Below, one piece after another: positions 1-8,003 of a stretch of 59,914 nt of DNA. The DNA is from an uncultured Planctomycetia bacterium (GTDB lineage Bacteria; Planctomycetota; Phycisphaerae; FEN-1346; JAACEH01), in contig CAIYVX010000067.1 of the NCBI GenBank assembly GCA_903929765.1, positions 1 to 59,914 of the forward strand. The letters run 5' to 3'. Numbering within the stretch: the stretch's first letter is position 1; every line of letters starts with the position of its first letter. The notes beneath the pieces are model-generated. The model did no database searches. It was not told the origin of the DNA and saw only the letters and a program-made list of their open reading frames with translations. The position numbers and the translations under genes were made by a program.

Positions 1-21
1 CTCCCCTCAAGGGAGAGGGGT
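1..21. repeat. Palindromic repeat family A, partial copy at the left edge
   Basis: The bases CCCCTCAAGGGAGAGGGG form the tip of a hairpin also found at 19421, 21852 and 24231. The copy is cut by the window start and runs into the GTG start proposed for the first gene. Confidence 0.6.
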
Positions 22-403
22 GAAGAAGAGGAACCCCCTTTTGACCCGCGAGGAATTTGAAGATCAGGTCGATCTGGCGCTGGACTCGTTGCCGGAGGAG
101 ATCGCCGACCTGATGGACAATATCGAAGTCGTGGTCGAAAGCCGACCCTCGCGCCGCGACCTCCAGAGCGTCCGCCTTCCGCGCGGCGAAACGCTCCTGG
201 GCCTCTACGTCGGCATTTCCCTCAACCGCCGCGGCGAACATTACAACTCCGCCCTGCCCGACCGCGTCATCATCTACCAGAAAACCATCGAAGACGCCTA
301 TCCGCCGGAGGAGGTCGTCGAAGGCATCCGCACCACTGTTCTCCACGAAGTCGGACATCATTTCGGGCTGACGGACGACCGGCTGCATGAACTAGGCTAT
401 TGA
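20..403 (+). CDS. Zincin-like metallopeptidase family protein
   Basis: A protein of about 127 residues matching the small zincin-like family often annotated as 'metallopeptidase family protein'. The C-terminal motif HEVGHHFGL is an HExxH zinc site followed by a third ligand candidate, and the chain ends soon after in DDRLHELGY, as usual for this family. The substrate is unknown and no signal peptide is seen, so it is probably cytosolic. The GTG start at 20 lies inside a repeat. A TTG at 41, preceded by AGAGGA at good spacing, is an equally good start and would begin at the conserved TREEFEDQV segment. The frame is open to the left edge, so a start outside the window cannot be excluded. Confidence 0.8.
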   Translation: MKKRNPLLTREEFEDQVDLALDSLPEEIADLMDNIEVVVESRPSRRDLQSVRLPRGETLLGLYVGISLNRRGEHYNSALPDRVIIYQKTIEDAYPPEEVVEGIRTTVLHEVGHHFGLTDDRLHELGY

Positions 404-463
404 CCGGTATTTTTCATGAGTCTTCCGGCAAACTCGGAAGTCCCCGACGATCAGGAAAAACGG

Positions 464-570
464 CGAATATCCAACACCCAACACTCAATATCCAATCATG
501 AAGGGAAAAGCTCCCGCAGCGGAATCAGCACTTGGGTGTTGGACATTGGGTGTTGGATATTGGGACTTCG
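464..570. repeat. Palindromic repeat family H (two-arm dyad)
   Basis: The arm AATATCCAACACCCAA (466-481) is the exact reverse complement of TTGGGTGTTGGATATT (546-561). A second, slightly imperfect arm pair lies just inside. The roughly 100-base element fills most of the gap between the metallopeptidase and the phosphatase. No gene is supported in 404-677, although open frames run through it. Confidence 0.75.
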
Positions 571-677
571 CTGTTTCCGTTTCGCGGCGCGGATCATGGC
601 CTGTCTGCGCCAGACCAGGCCGCCCCATTCCATTTTTCTTGGACCTGGGCCGCTCGGAAACTCGATTAATACGGGGT

Positions 678-1859
678 ATGAATACTCTCCTCTTGATTTC
701 CGACCAGCCCACGGCCCCGCCGCTGCTGGCCGGCCTGGTGGAAGACCTCGGCCTGCGGCTCCAGGTGGAAACCGATCCGCGTGCCTTGTTCCAGTTCCCC
801 GACATCCGCCGCATCGACCTGGTGTTCATCATCGTCCGCCCGGACGAGCCGATGGGCTGGAACATTCTCCAACTCGTCGCCCAGACCATCGCCATCGCCC
901 ATCTGCCGCTGGTGGCCGTCGGCGAGCACCTTTCCGACCAGGATCGCGTCCGGGCCTTCCAACTCGGGGCCGTCGAGTGCCTGTCGCTCGACCTGCCCAT
1001 CGAGGAACTCCGCGTCCGGGTCCGCCTGTTGACCTCGGCCAAGGAGCGGCTCGACCAGATTGTCGATCAGAGCGTCCAGGCCATCCTCGTGGCCCGCCAA
1101 CTGCGCCAGAGCGTGAGCAAGATCGACGAAGAACTCCGCCTGGCCCGGCGGCTGCAGATGGACTTCTTGCCGCGCACCATGCCCGAAATCGGCCGCACCC
1201 GTTTTGCGGCGCGGCTCTATCCGGCGGGCTGGGTGGCCGGCGATTTCTACGACGTTTTCCGCCTCGACGAGCGGCACGTCGGCTTTTACATTGCCGACGC
1301 GGTGGGCCACGGCGTTCCGGCGGCGCTCCTCACGATTTTCGTCAAGCACAGCCTCCAGACCAAGCGGATCGTCGGCCGCAGCTACGAACTGATTCCCCCC
1401 GGCGAGGCCCTGGCCCTGTTCAACGCCGACCTGATCAGCGCCGACCTGCACCAATCGCCGTTTATCAGCATGGTTTATTGCGTGATCGACGTGGAGACCG
1501 GGGTGATGAATTACGCCCGGGCCGGTCATCCGCGGCCGCTGCTGCTGGAAGGCCAGACCGCCCCGCGCGAACTGCCCGGCGACGGGCCGCTCTTGGGCGT
1601 GATGAGCAACGCCGTCTTCGAGCCGGCCGAGTACAAATTTGAGCCCGGCCAGCGTCTGCTGCTCTACACCGACGGCGTCGAGCGCTGCCAGAACGACGGC
1701 ATCATCGGGACCGAGGCGTTTCTCCAGGTGGCGGCGCGCGAGAACCAGGCCGGCCGCGAAGTCTATCTCCAGACCCTCCTCGACGCGGTCCTGCGGCCGC
1801 GCGACAACGACCCCATCGCCGACGACGTGACCATGCTGGCCATGGATTTTATGGCGTAA
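678..1859 (+). CDS. SpoIIE/RsbU-type PP2C phosphatase with degenerate receiver domain
   Basis: A 393-residue protein. Residues 1 to about 115 resemble a response-regulator receiver. At the expected phosphoacceptor position, in IDLVFIIVRPDE, there is an isoleucine instead of aspartate, so it may not be phosphorylated. A short coiled-coil-like linker (DEELRLARRLQMDFLP) leads into a PPM/SpoIIE domain with GWVAGDFYD, ADAVGHGVPAALL, LLLYTDGVE and DDVTMLAM, the metal-binding acidic motifs. Such proteins usually dephosphorylate anti-sigma-factor antagonists. No partner kinase or STAS gene is adjacent. ATG 678 was chosen because upstream frame-open codons (from 498) lie in repeat DNA. Confidence 0.88.
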   Translation: MNTLLLISDQPTAPPLLAGLVEDLGLRLQVETDPRALFQFPDIRRIDLVFIIVRPDEPMGWNILQLVAQTIAIAHLPLVAVGEHLSDQDRVRAFQLGAVECLSLDLPIEELRVRVRLLTSAKERLDQIVDQSVQAILVARQLRQSVSKIDEELRLARRLQMDFLPRTMPEIGRTRFAARLYPAGWVAGDFYDVFRLDERHVGFYIADAVGHGVPAALLTIFVKHSLQTKRIVGRSYELIPPGEALALFNADLISADLHQSPFISMVYCVIDVETGVMNYARAGHPRPLLLEGQTAPRELPGDGPLLGVMSNAVFEPAEYKFEPGQRLLLYTDGVERCQNDGIIGTEAFLQVAARENQAGREVYLQTLLDAVLRPRDNDPIADDVTMLAMDFMA

Positions 1860-1897
1860 ACTGGAACAGCAAAACTACCCATAAGAAATCGAAGAAA

Positions 1898-1975
1898 TGT
1901 GCCACGGTCGGCTTGTCCGACCGTGTGGGACGCCAACAAACATTCGCACGGTCGGGCAAAGCCGACCGTGGCACA
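1898..1975. repeat. Palindromic repeat family B, copy 1
   Basis: Outer arms GTGCCACGGTCGGCTT and its near-complement AAGCCGACCGTGGCAC enclose a short spacer. A near-identical copy is at 41169-41244. It lies just after the phosphatase gene and may act as a transcript end. Confidence 0.85.
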
Positions 1976-2037
1976 AATGAAACGCCCTGCGAAATCTGTC
2001 GCAGGGCGGGCAGGTTGCTCAACAGTTCCACACCAAT

Positions 2038-2406
2038 TTACGAACGCCCTCTCCCCTCGGCGTCTCGCCGCTCCAAATCGTGAGCTGAATCCTGCCGCAC
2101 GACGGGTTTGCGGACCAGCGAAATCAGGCCGCTGAAGGTCCGGCCGCGCGGGCCGTCCAGAAAGCCCCGGCGGCGAAGCTGGCTTTTCAGGCCGATGCTG
2201 ATGTAGCCGATCATCAGGCCGCCCGACCAGAACCAATCGTTTGGAGTATTTTGGTCAACCCGGTCAACCCGAACGACAGGAACGCCCACGAAAGCGTCAG
2301 GAGCGCTAGCAGCATTGAAAATGGCGTCCGGGGGCGCGGCCAAGCACGGCCAGGAGGCGAGGGAAAGGGCCAGGAGACCCAGGAAGGCAACGACAAATAG
2401 GCGCAT
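2038..2406 (-). CDS. Hypothetical small exported protein
   Basis: A 122-residue ORF with a clear N-terminal signal peptide (MRLFVVAFLGLLALSLASWPCLA, cleavage probably after an Ala near residue 24). The middle holds a glycine-rich hydrophobic stretch (WSGGLMIGYISIGL) that could be a membrane segment. The tail is rich in Arg, Asp and Glu and may be read-through of non-coding DNA. No family is recognised. The ribosome-binding site is weak. The signal peptide is the main reason to keep the call; it could also be a decayed gene. Confidence 0.4.
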   Translation of the reverse strand: MRLFVVAFLGLLALSLASWPCLAAPPDAIFNAASAPDAFVGVPVVRVDRVDQNTPNDWFWSGGLMIGYISIGLKSQLRRRGFLDGPRGRTFSGLISLVRKPVVRQDSAHDLERRDAEGRGRS

Positions 2407-2704
2407 AGCAGAATCCGAAAACGGTGGCCATCGTGACCACAGCCGTCCCCGTTTCTGTCTCTAGCGTCCCTCGCTCGACAGAACTAACGAAGTGTTAAAG
2501 TGCAACTCCCGTGCCGCTGAGACTGGTAATTCCTTGACAACGTGGCAAATAACGCGCAACTCTATGTACAGCAACAAGTTAAAATTACATTTGCCAGCAG
2601 GTCGCTTGACTTTCCGCCAGAGGCTTCCAGACAGATGATGATTAATTTCAACAAAAGAGGCGAAAAAGTATCGTTATTGGTCTTACCCTGCTCCTAAGTG
2701 CTTA
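2407..2704. other. Gene-free stretch, AT-richer than its flanks
   Basis: Nothing coding is supported here. It separates the end of the dacB-like gene from the small exported protein, both on the minus strand. A TTGACA at about 2534 has no acceptable -10 partner at 16-18 bases. No repeat family member was recognised. Confidence 0.5.
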
Positions 2705-4231
2705 TTAGTGCTTGAGTAGCGTCTCGCAGATATCATCTTCCCACTCGTTCACCTCGAAGCCGTTCTGCACGTTGTTCACGATCATGGAAAAGGCGATCAG
2801 CCGCCCGCTGTCGCTCTTGACGTAGCCCGAGAGGGATTTGACCCCGTTGATGAACCCGGTCTTGGCAAAGAGCCGGCCGAAGAGATCTTTGTGGTTCTTC
2901 ATCCGCTTTTTCAGCGTGCCCATCGAGTCGCCGGCCACGGCGAGGGAATCCATCCAGGCCTCCGGGTGCGGCCGCTTGGCCATCACCACCAGGAGCCGCA
3001 CCAGCGTGTCGGCGGTCATGCGGTCGTTGCGGCTCAGGCCGCAGCCGTCGTCAAAGACGCAGCCGGTCGTCGGCACGCCCAGGGCCGCCAGGGCCTGGGG
3101 CACGGCCCGGTCGCCGGCCGCCCACGAGCCTTGAGCCGTCGGCCACTCCTTGTCCTTGCTCTCGCCATAGGCCGCCAGGGCCTTCAGGATGCACTCGGCG
3201 TAAAAGTCCTGGCTGTCGGTGTTGGCCACGCGGACGCTCTGGGCCAGGGTCGAGTAATGGTACACCAGCGGCGTGAAATCTTTGGGCATCCGCCAATCGG
3301 CGGTCCAGACTTTGCGGCGCACCACTTGGCCGGTCACGGTCACGCCTTCGGCCTGGAAAGTTTCGCGGATCACCGTGGCGGCGAACATGCCGGGATCGCC
3401 CACGGTGCGGTTGACGGCCTTCGGCAATTGCCAGCCGGGGGCCACGTCGCCTTTGACGGCGAGCGTGGTGCTCTGCCGCTGGCGGTCGACCGAGAACGTG
3501 CCGCGCCCGGCGCCGGCGCGGGTCATGACCTGGCCGGAGAGTTGGAAGTAGCTCGTGGCGGGGGAAATCGTAACCGTCGCCGGCTGGCCGGCCTGGGCGG
3601 CTCCGCGAACGGAAACGTCGATGCAGGAATCGTTCAGGTTCAAGGCGCCGGCCGGGGCTTCGTACCAGTCGAAATATTGTTTCGGCGGCCAATTCTGATG
3701 AACCCAGGTCGATTCAAAGAGGAAGTCGTCGAAGACGAGGTCGCCGGCGATTTGCGTGACGCCGGCCTTCTTGAGGGCGGCCGCCCATTGCCGCAGCGCC
3801 GCGGTCGGGTCGTCGTTAAAGAACCGGCCGGAGAGGTTGGGATCGCCGCCGCCGACAACGACCAGGTCTTTGCCCTGAGTGCCGATCATGGTGCGGAAGC
3901 GCCAATCGTCGCCGAGGACGGTGAGGGCGGCGGCGGCGGTGGCAAGCTTCATGTTGCTGGCGGGCAGGAGGGGAAGATTCTGACCGGAGGCAAAAATCAT
4001 ATCGCCGCTGGCAACGTCCATGACGGCGAAGCCGAACTTGTCGCCCTTGAGGCGTGAGTCGGCGGCAAAGGGGGCAAGCTTATGGGCCAGATCGCCCAGC
4101 GACGGCGGCGAAACCGGCTGGGCCACAATCGGCTTTCCCGCCGGCGGGGCGGCCCAGACCGCTCCGGCAGCACAAAGACCCAGGATCAACGACACGGCAA
4201 CCAACCAGCTTCGGCGAGACAGAAATTCCAT
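2705..4231 (-). CDS. dacB: D-alanyl-D-alanine carboxypeptidase/endopeptidase, peptidase S13 (PBP4-like)
   Basis: A 508-residue periplasmic penicillin-binding protein that would trim or cut peptidoglycan cross-links. It has a signal peptide (residues 1 to about 28, ending AVWAA). The three serine-transferase motifs of S13 enzymes are present: SNMK (Ser92, Lys95), SRN in the C-terminal half, and KTG followed by the conserved FINGVKSLSGYV. The insertion between the SxxK and SxN motifs is typical of the family. ATG 4231 was chosen over an upstream in-frame start because a GGAAG lies 8 bases before it and the signal peptide begins there. A strong promoter lies just upstream (4291-4319). Confidence 0.93.
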   Translation of the reverse strand: MEFLSRRSWLVAVSLILGLCAAGAVWAAPPAGKPIVAQPVSPPSLGDLAHKLAPFAADSRLKGDKFGFAVMDVASGDMIFASGQNLPLLPASNMKLATAAAALTVLGDDWRFRTMIGTQGKDLVVVGGGDPNLSGRFFNDDPTAALRQWAAALKKAGVTQIAGDLVFDDFLFESTWVHQNWPPKQYFDWYEAPAGALNLNDSCIDVSVRGAAQAGQPATVTISPATSYFQLSGQVMTRAGAGRGTFSVDRQRQSTTLAVKGDVAPGWQLPKAVNRTVGDPGMFAATVIRETFQAEGVTVTGQVVRRKVWTADWRMPKDFTPLVYHYSTLAQSVRVANTDSQDFYAECILKALAAYGESKDKEWPTAQGSWAAGDRAVPQALAALGVPTTGCVFDDGCGLSRNDRMTADTLVRLLVVMAKRPHPEAWMDSLAVAGDSMGTLKKRMKNHKDLFGRLFAKTGFINGVKSLSGYVKSDSGRLIAFSMIVNNVQNGFEVNEWEDDICETLLKH

Positions 4232-4290
4232 GACGACCGCTTCCTTCCTTGGACGAACGCGACCCGTTAGACTTTCCAAATTCGCGCGGG

Positions 4291-4319
4291 ATTATAATAC
4301 TGTTAGACGACGACCGCAA
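4291..4319 (-). promoter_or_regulatory. Predicted sigma-70 promoter of the dacB-like gene
   Basis: On the minus strand TTGCGG (4319-4314) and a perfect TATAAT (4296-4291) are separated by 17 bases. Transcription would start near 4284, giving a leader of about 50 bases before ATG 4231. Confidence 0.7.
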
Positions 4320-4364
4320 TGAAACTATAGACATGACGGTTTCCTTAAACACGGCGAACATCAC

Positions 4365-4388
4365 AAATAGGGTCTGTCCCTATTTTTT
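4365..4388. terminator. Hairpin with T-run, repeat family I
   Basis: AAATAGGG (4365-4372) pairs with CCCTATTT (4378-4385) across a 5-base loop, and a run of T follows on the plus strand. It directly abuts the stop of the SGNH hydrolase gene. Related hairpins are at 5757-5783 and 24120-24140, so this is both a repeat and a probable terminator. Confidence 0.6.
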
Positions 4389-5729
4389 TCACCGCGAAAT
4401 CTCCAGGTGATGGGGCAAGGGCTGGTTGACGCGGTAAATCTGTTCCTGAAGGACCGCCACCTCGGCCCGATAGGTGTCTTCGTGCAACTTACTCTCCAGG
4501 TAACGGTCGGCCTGTAGTTTGCAATAGTCATACCACGGCTGGGCTTTGTCCTTTTCGATTTTCTGGTCCAGGGCTTTCTTGATCATTTTGATACTCATTT
4601 TTTTGAGATTGAACTCGCGGAGAAAAGACCATTCATTTTCGGCAATGCAGCGGAGGTGCTGGCGATAAATATGGAACCGGCGCGTGACCAGGTCGGCCAC
4701 GGCGAGCGCCTGGCGATACTGGGGCGTCGCCGTCTCGACGGCCAGATTGACCCCTTTTTGCAGTTGTGCCGCGGAAAAAGACCGGATCGGGAGGCCGTCG
4801 ATGCGCAACTGATAAGTGCCCCGGGGCAGGTGCTTCACCTGAAGCGTTTCCTCATTGAAGCGTTCCACAAACGGAATGAGATTAAGGACGGCGCGGCAGG
4901 ACTCGGGCAGGGGGAACGGCAGACTTCTTTCGGTGAAGTCGAAGGCCAGGGAGCGGTCACGTTTGATGACGTTGGTGATGGCGGCACGAAGCAGATCCAG
5001 GGGCCGGCCGGTAGCAGCGTCGAGCGCCAGGCAAGCGACTTCCCGCGGCGCGCCGAGGGCCTTTAGAAACTCGAAGGCCATCACAAAATTGCCGGATTCG
5101 CCCGCATGCACTCGATCCAGGCCAATCAGCGTCGCTCCAGGATCGTTCTTTTGGAACTTGGCATTCCAGTCGGCCAGGGGCTGGTGCCAATCGACCAGGG
5201 TGGTCCCGAATTCCCCGGCCAGTTCACGGACGACGGCGGCGCACTTGTCCAGAGCCTGCAGGAAACCCCGTTCGACCGGCGGGGCGTCCGGATGAACTAG
5301 CGTGGCGTCGTATAGGCCGGGCGTGATCAGAATAATGCGGACCTTCTTTTTTTGCAGGCGGGCGAGGAGATCGCGCATACCGTCGCGGAAAACGCCGAGG
5401 GACTTGTCGTGCTCTTTCCTGACGAAGTCGTCCGAGGCCTCGACCGGAAATTTCTGGCTCATGTCGTTGCCGCCGAGCAGGATGGAAACGACGGTGGGCC
5501 GGTGGACCAGAATGTCGTCCTTCAGCCGTTGAAGAAGATGGGAGACTTTGTTGCCGCTGATTCCACAATTGAAAACGGCGAGCCGGTTTTCCGGAAAGCG
5601 AGTGGCGTAATAGAGCTGCACAAACTGCTGGTAAGCGCCGCCGATGGTGAGGCTGTCCCCGGCGGCACACCAACGCTCGTTGGCGCCGAAGAAGGGGCGC
5701 GGGCTCGCGGACCGGCTGGTGCGTTTCAC
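4389..5729 (-). CDS. SGNH/GDSL-family hydrolase
   Basis: A 446-residue protein. The N-terminal half is an SGNH hydrolase domain: block I GDSLT (catalytic Ser), a glycine in FNCGISGNK, block III GGND, and a late DRVHAGESG supplying the Asp-x-x-His pair. Such enzymes deacylate esters, often acetyl groups on polysaccharides. The C-terminal half, about 200 residues, is an unassigned region rich in charged helices. No signal peptide is seen. The start is GTG at 5729, preceded by AAAGGGA. The position next to sugar-metabolism genes fits carbohydrate ester cleavage, which is inference. Confidence 0.85.
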   Translation of the reverse strand: MKRTSRSASPRPFFGANERWCAAGDSLTIGGAYQQFVQLYYATRFPENRLAVFNCGISGNKVSHLLQRLKDDILVHRPTVVSILLGGNDMSQKFPVEASDDFVRKEHDKSLGVFRDGMRDLLARLQKKKVRIILITPGLYDATLVHPDAPPVERGFLQALDKCAAVVRELAGEFGTTLVDWHQPLADWNAKFQKNDPGATLIGLDRVHAGESGNFVMAFEFLKALGAPREVACLALDAATGRPLDLLRAAITNVIKRDRSLAFDFTERSLPFPLPESCRAVLNLIPFVERFNEETLQVKHLPRGTYQLRIDGLPIRSFSAAQLQKGVNLAVETATPQYRQALAVADLVTRRFHIYRQHLRCIAENEWSFLREFNLKKMSIKMIKKALDQKIEKDKAQPWYDYCKLQADRYLESKLHEDTYRAEVAVLQEQIYRVNQPLPHHLEISR

Positions 5730-5756
5730 GGTAAATTTTCCCTTTCGTTTAACTCT

Positions 5757-5783
5757 TAATAGCTAGGGTACGGACCTAGTTAT
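5757..5783. repeat. Repeat family I hairpin (imperfect copy)
   Basis: AATAGCTAGG and CCTAGTTATT form an imperfect hairpin, related to the perfect versions at 4365 and 24120. It lies in the leader of the SGNH hydrolase gene. Confidence 0.5.
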
Positions 5784-5859
5784 TCGCCAATCTTCAAGAT
5801 CACAGATTGTGACCGCATCGGTTTGCACATTCGTCGGCCCGACGAACGGCATCAACAGC

Positions 5860-5936
5860 CGGACAGGGCAGAGCCCTGTCCCTACGAAACAGCAACAGCA
5901 ACGGCAGGGCAGAGATAAACTCTGCCCCTACGAATA
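5860..5936. repeat. Palindromic repeat family F, two units
   Basis: Two short hairpins in tandem share the ends CAGGGCAGAG and CCCTACGAA. A related unit with GGGACAGGG and CCCTGTCCCTACGAA sits at about 58480-58512. Together they fill the gap between the UROD-type gene and the SGNH gene. Confidence 0.65.
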
Positions 5937-7022
5937 CAATCGCCCCTCGTCGAGCATGGCCAGGTAATTGTCGAGCGGGATGTAGTTGGCGACGGAGTTG
6001 CCGGTGCCGAGGCAGTAGCCGCCGCCGGGCTGGCAGGCGTCGAGCGTTTTGCGGACGCGGGCGCGGATGGCCTTCTCGTCGGAGCGGCAGAGGAAATCGA
6101 CGTCGATGCCGCCGAGAAGCGAGAGGCGCCGGCCGTAGCGGCGCTTCACGTCGCAAACGTCCTCGATGGTGTCCTCGAAGCTGTGCTTGGCGTCGATTTT
6201 CACGTCTTCGATGAGGTCTTCCATGATGTCGGCCATGCAGCCGCAGGAGTGCAGGAGGTAGGGCCGGCCGGCGACGTGCGACCGGGCGGCGAGTTGGCGG
6301 TGGCAGGGCAGGAGGAACTCGCGGGTGTCGGCGGGCGAGATCATGAGGCCGGTCTTGAAACCCAGGTCGTCGGTGCCCCAGATGATTTTGACGCGGTCGA
6401 ATTCGAGCATCCGCTCCAGCATGCGTGAAAAATAGTTTTCCAGTTTCCGGGCGATGGCTTCGACCAGGTCGCGCTGCTCGAAGAGGGCGTAGCAGAGCGT
6501 CTCGTAGCCCATGAACCAGGAGAGGAACTCCATCTGGTGGGCGAAGCCGCCGGAACCGATGATGCACATGTCGTCGGGGAGATTTTTCTGGTACCACTCC
6601 AGTTCGCGGGTGGCGCTGGGCTTGGCGGGATCGGGCCAGGGAAACTTTTCGAACTGCTCCCAGTTGGTGACCGGGCCGACATGCTCGTCGCGGTAGACGC
6701 GGTCGGCCTGGCTCAGGGCGGCGGTGTCCTTAACGGCTTGGCTGCCGAGGCCGGCAAACTCCAGGTCGACCAGGCCGATGCGGACGAAGTCGTAGCCGCA
6801 GAAGCGCTGGACGGCGACGAGCTTTTTCCTCTCATAATCAGGATCGGACTTGCTCTGGCCGCGCGTCAGGTCGAAACGTTCGGCGATAGCGTCGCGGATT
6901 TCCGGGTCCTGGAAGATTTCCGCGAAAAAGACGCGGTTGGGCGTGCCGCGGCGGAGGATATTGTCGACCAGGCCGGGCCAGTCGGGTTTGAATTTTTGTT
7001 CGAGACCTTTGAACTGCGGCAT
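5928..7022 (-). CDS. Uroporphyrinogen decarboxylase-family methyltransferase (MtaA/cmuA-like), paralog 1
   Basis: A 364-residue TIM barrel of the UROD family. Members outside heme synthesis move methyl groups between corrinoid proteins and thiols or folates, using a zinc site. Here HSCGC (His258, Cys260) and Cys337 in GGGYCLGTGNS form the His-x-Cys...Cys zinc pattern of MtaA-type methyltransferases, which argues against true heme-pathway UroD. A perfect GGAGGT lies 7 bases before ATG 7022, so that start is preferred to an in-frame ATG 15 bases upstream. It is closely similar throughout to the gene at 9257. No corrinoid-binding protein gene is near, so its methyl partner is unknown. Confidence 0.85.
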   Translation of the reverse strand: MPQFKGLEQKFKPDWPGLVDNILRRGTPNRVFFAEIFQDPEIRDAIAERFDLTRGQSKSDPDYERKKLVAVQRFCGYDFVRIGLVDLEFAGLGSQAVKDTAALSQADRVYRDEHVGPVTNWEQFEKFPWPDPAKPSATRELEWYQKNLPDDMCIIGSGGFAHQMEFLSWFMGYETLCYALFEQRDLVEAIARKLENYFSRMLERMLEFDRVKIIWGTDDLGFKTGLMISPADTREFLLPCHRQLAARSHVAGRPYLLHSCGCMADIMEDLIEDVKIDAKHSFEDTIEDVCDVKRRYGRRLSLLGGIDVDFLCRSDEKAIRARVRKTLDACQPGGGYCLGTGNSVANYIPLDNYLAMLDEGRLYS

Positions 7023-7112
7023 TGTAGCCACCTCCATTTAAAGACTAATAGCACCAACAGAAAAGGCAAGACGATTGACCTCGTCGTTCAGGTCGTCCCT
7101 GATGTCGGCCTG

Positions 7113-8003
7113 TCAGCCGCAGGAACGAAGGAAGCCGTCCGGCGGCGTGCGCGGCAGAAAACGAACTCCCGCGCCGCGGGCCAACTCGTGCAACCTCGCA
7201 AAACTCACAAGGTAGTCTTCTTCCCGGCTGAAGTGTTCGCAGAAGCAGGGCGTATCGGCGGGCAACGCCGCCAGACGGCGCAGGTAGGTATGATAATCCA
7301 TTTCGCCTTCGCCGATCACGACCTCGTCGAGTTTCAGAAACATGTGGGTATTGTCGTGTCGAATGTCTTTGAGGTGTACGGCCACCACTCGGTCAGCAAG
7401 CAGATCAAACGTCTGATGGATCAACTCCGTGGTGCGGAACAGCATCTGCTGCGTCACGAGATTCATCTGATCCAGGTGCAGCCCCACGGCGGGGTGGTCC
7501 ACGCTGTCCAGAAAGGCGCGGATGTCCGCGGGCTGGTAAAAAAAGGTGTTGCACCAGGGTTCAATGACAAACCTGGTGCGTTTCAGTTCCAGACCGTCGA
7601 GGATTCGCAGCACAACTTCGCGAAACCCGCGGCGGAAGTCCTCCGTCCAGTTGGCGGCGTGGTGAGCCAGCGGGTGGTCGCTGGGGTGCCGACTGCCCGC
7701 CAGGCTCACCACGCAGCGGCAGCCCATCACGTCAGCCTGGCGCAGCATGTGCCGCACGAGACTGATCCGCCGCGCCCGCAGCGCCGCGTCGGAAGTCATG
7801 AGGTTTTCCCACATGCCCGCTTCGCCGACGACGATGCCGCAGGCGACGGCCCGCGCCCCGAAGGCGGCGCAGGCCTCGGAATCGTCCCCGCGCACCAATG
7901 GGTCCGGCGCGCCGATGGCGGAAAGCCCGTGGGCGTCCAGCGCCGCGCACAGGCCCTCCAGGCCCGCGATGTTTTCCGTCCCAAACCAGCCGCCGAGTCT
8001 CAT
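7113..8003 (-). CDS. Sugar phosphate isomerase/epimerase (xylose isomerase-like TIM barrel)
   Basis: A 296-residue protein of the AP-endonuclease-2 / xylose-isomerase-like TIM-barrel family. Metal-binding candidates are spread as in that family: Glu in RFVIEPWCN, Asp in GLHLDQMN, His in VVAVHLKDIRHDN, and Glu in CFCEHFS. These enzymes isomerise or epimerise sugars or inositol derivatives. Its start overlaps the stop of the upstream oxidoreductase gene by 4 bases (ATGA), so the two are translationally coupled and probably act on the same substrate. Confidence 0.85.
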   Translation of the reverse strand: MRLGGWFGTENIAGLEGLCAALDAHGLSAIGAPDPLVRGDDSEACAAFGARAVACGIVVGEAGMWENLMTSDAALRARRISLVRHMLRQADVMGCRCVVSLAGSRHPSDHPLAHHAANWTEDFRRGFREVVLRILDGLELKRTRFVIEPWCNTFFYQPADIRAFLDSVDHPAVGLHLDQMNLVTQQMLFRTTELIHQTFDLLADRVVAVHLKDIRHDNTHMFLKLDEVVIGEGEMDYHTYLRRLAALPADTPCFCEHFSREEDYLVSFARLHELARGAGVRFLPRTPPDGFLRSCG

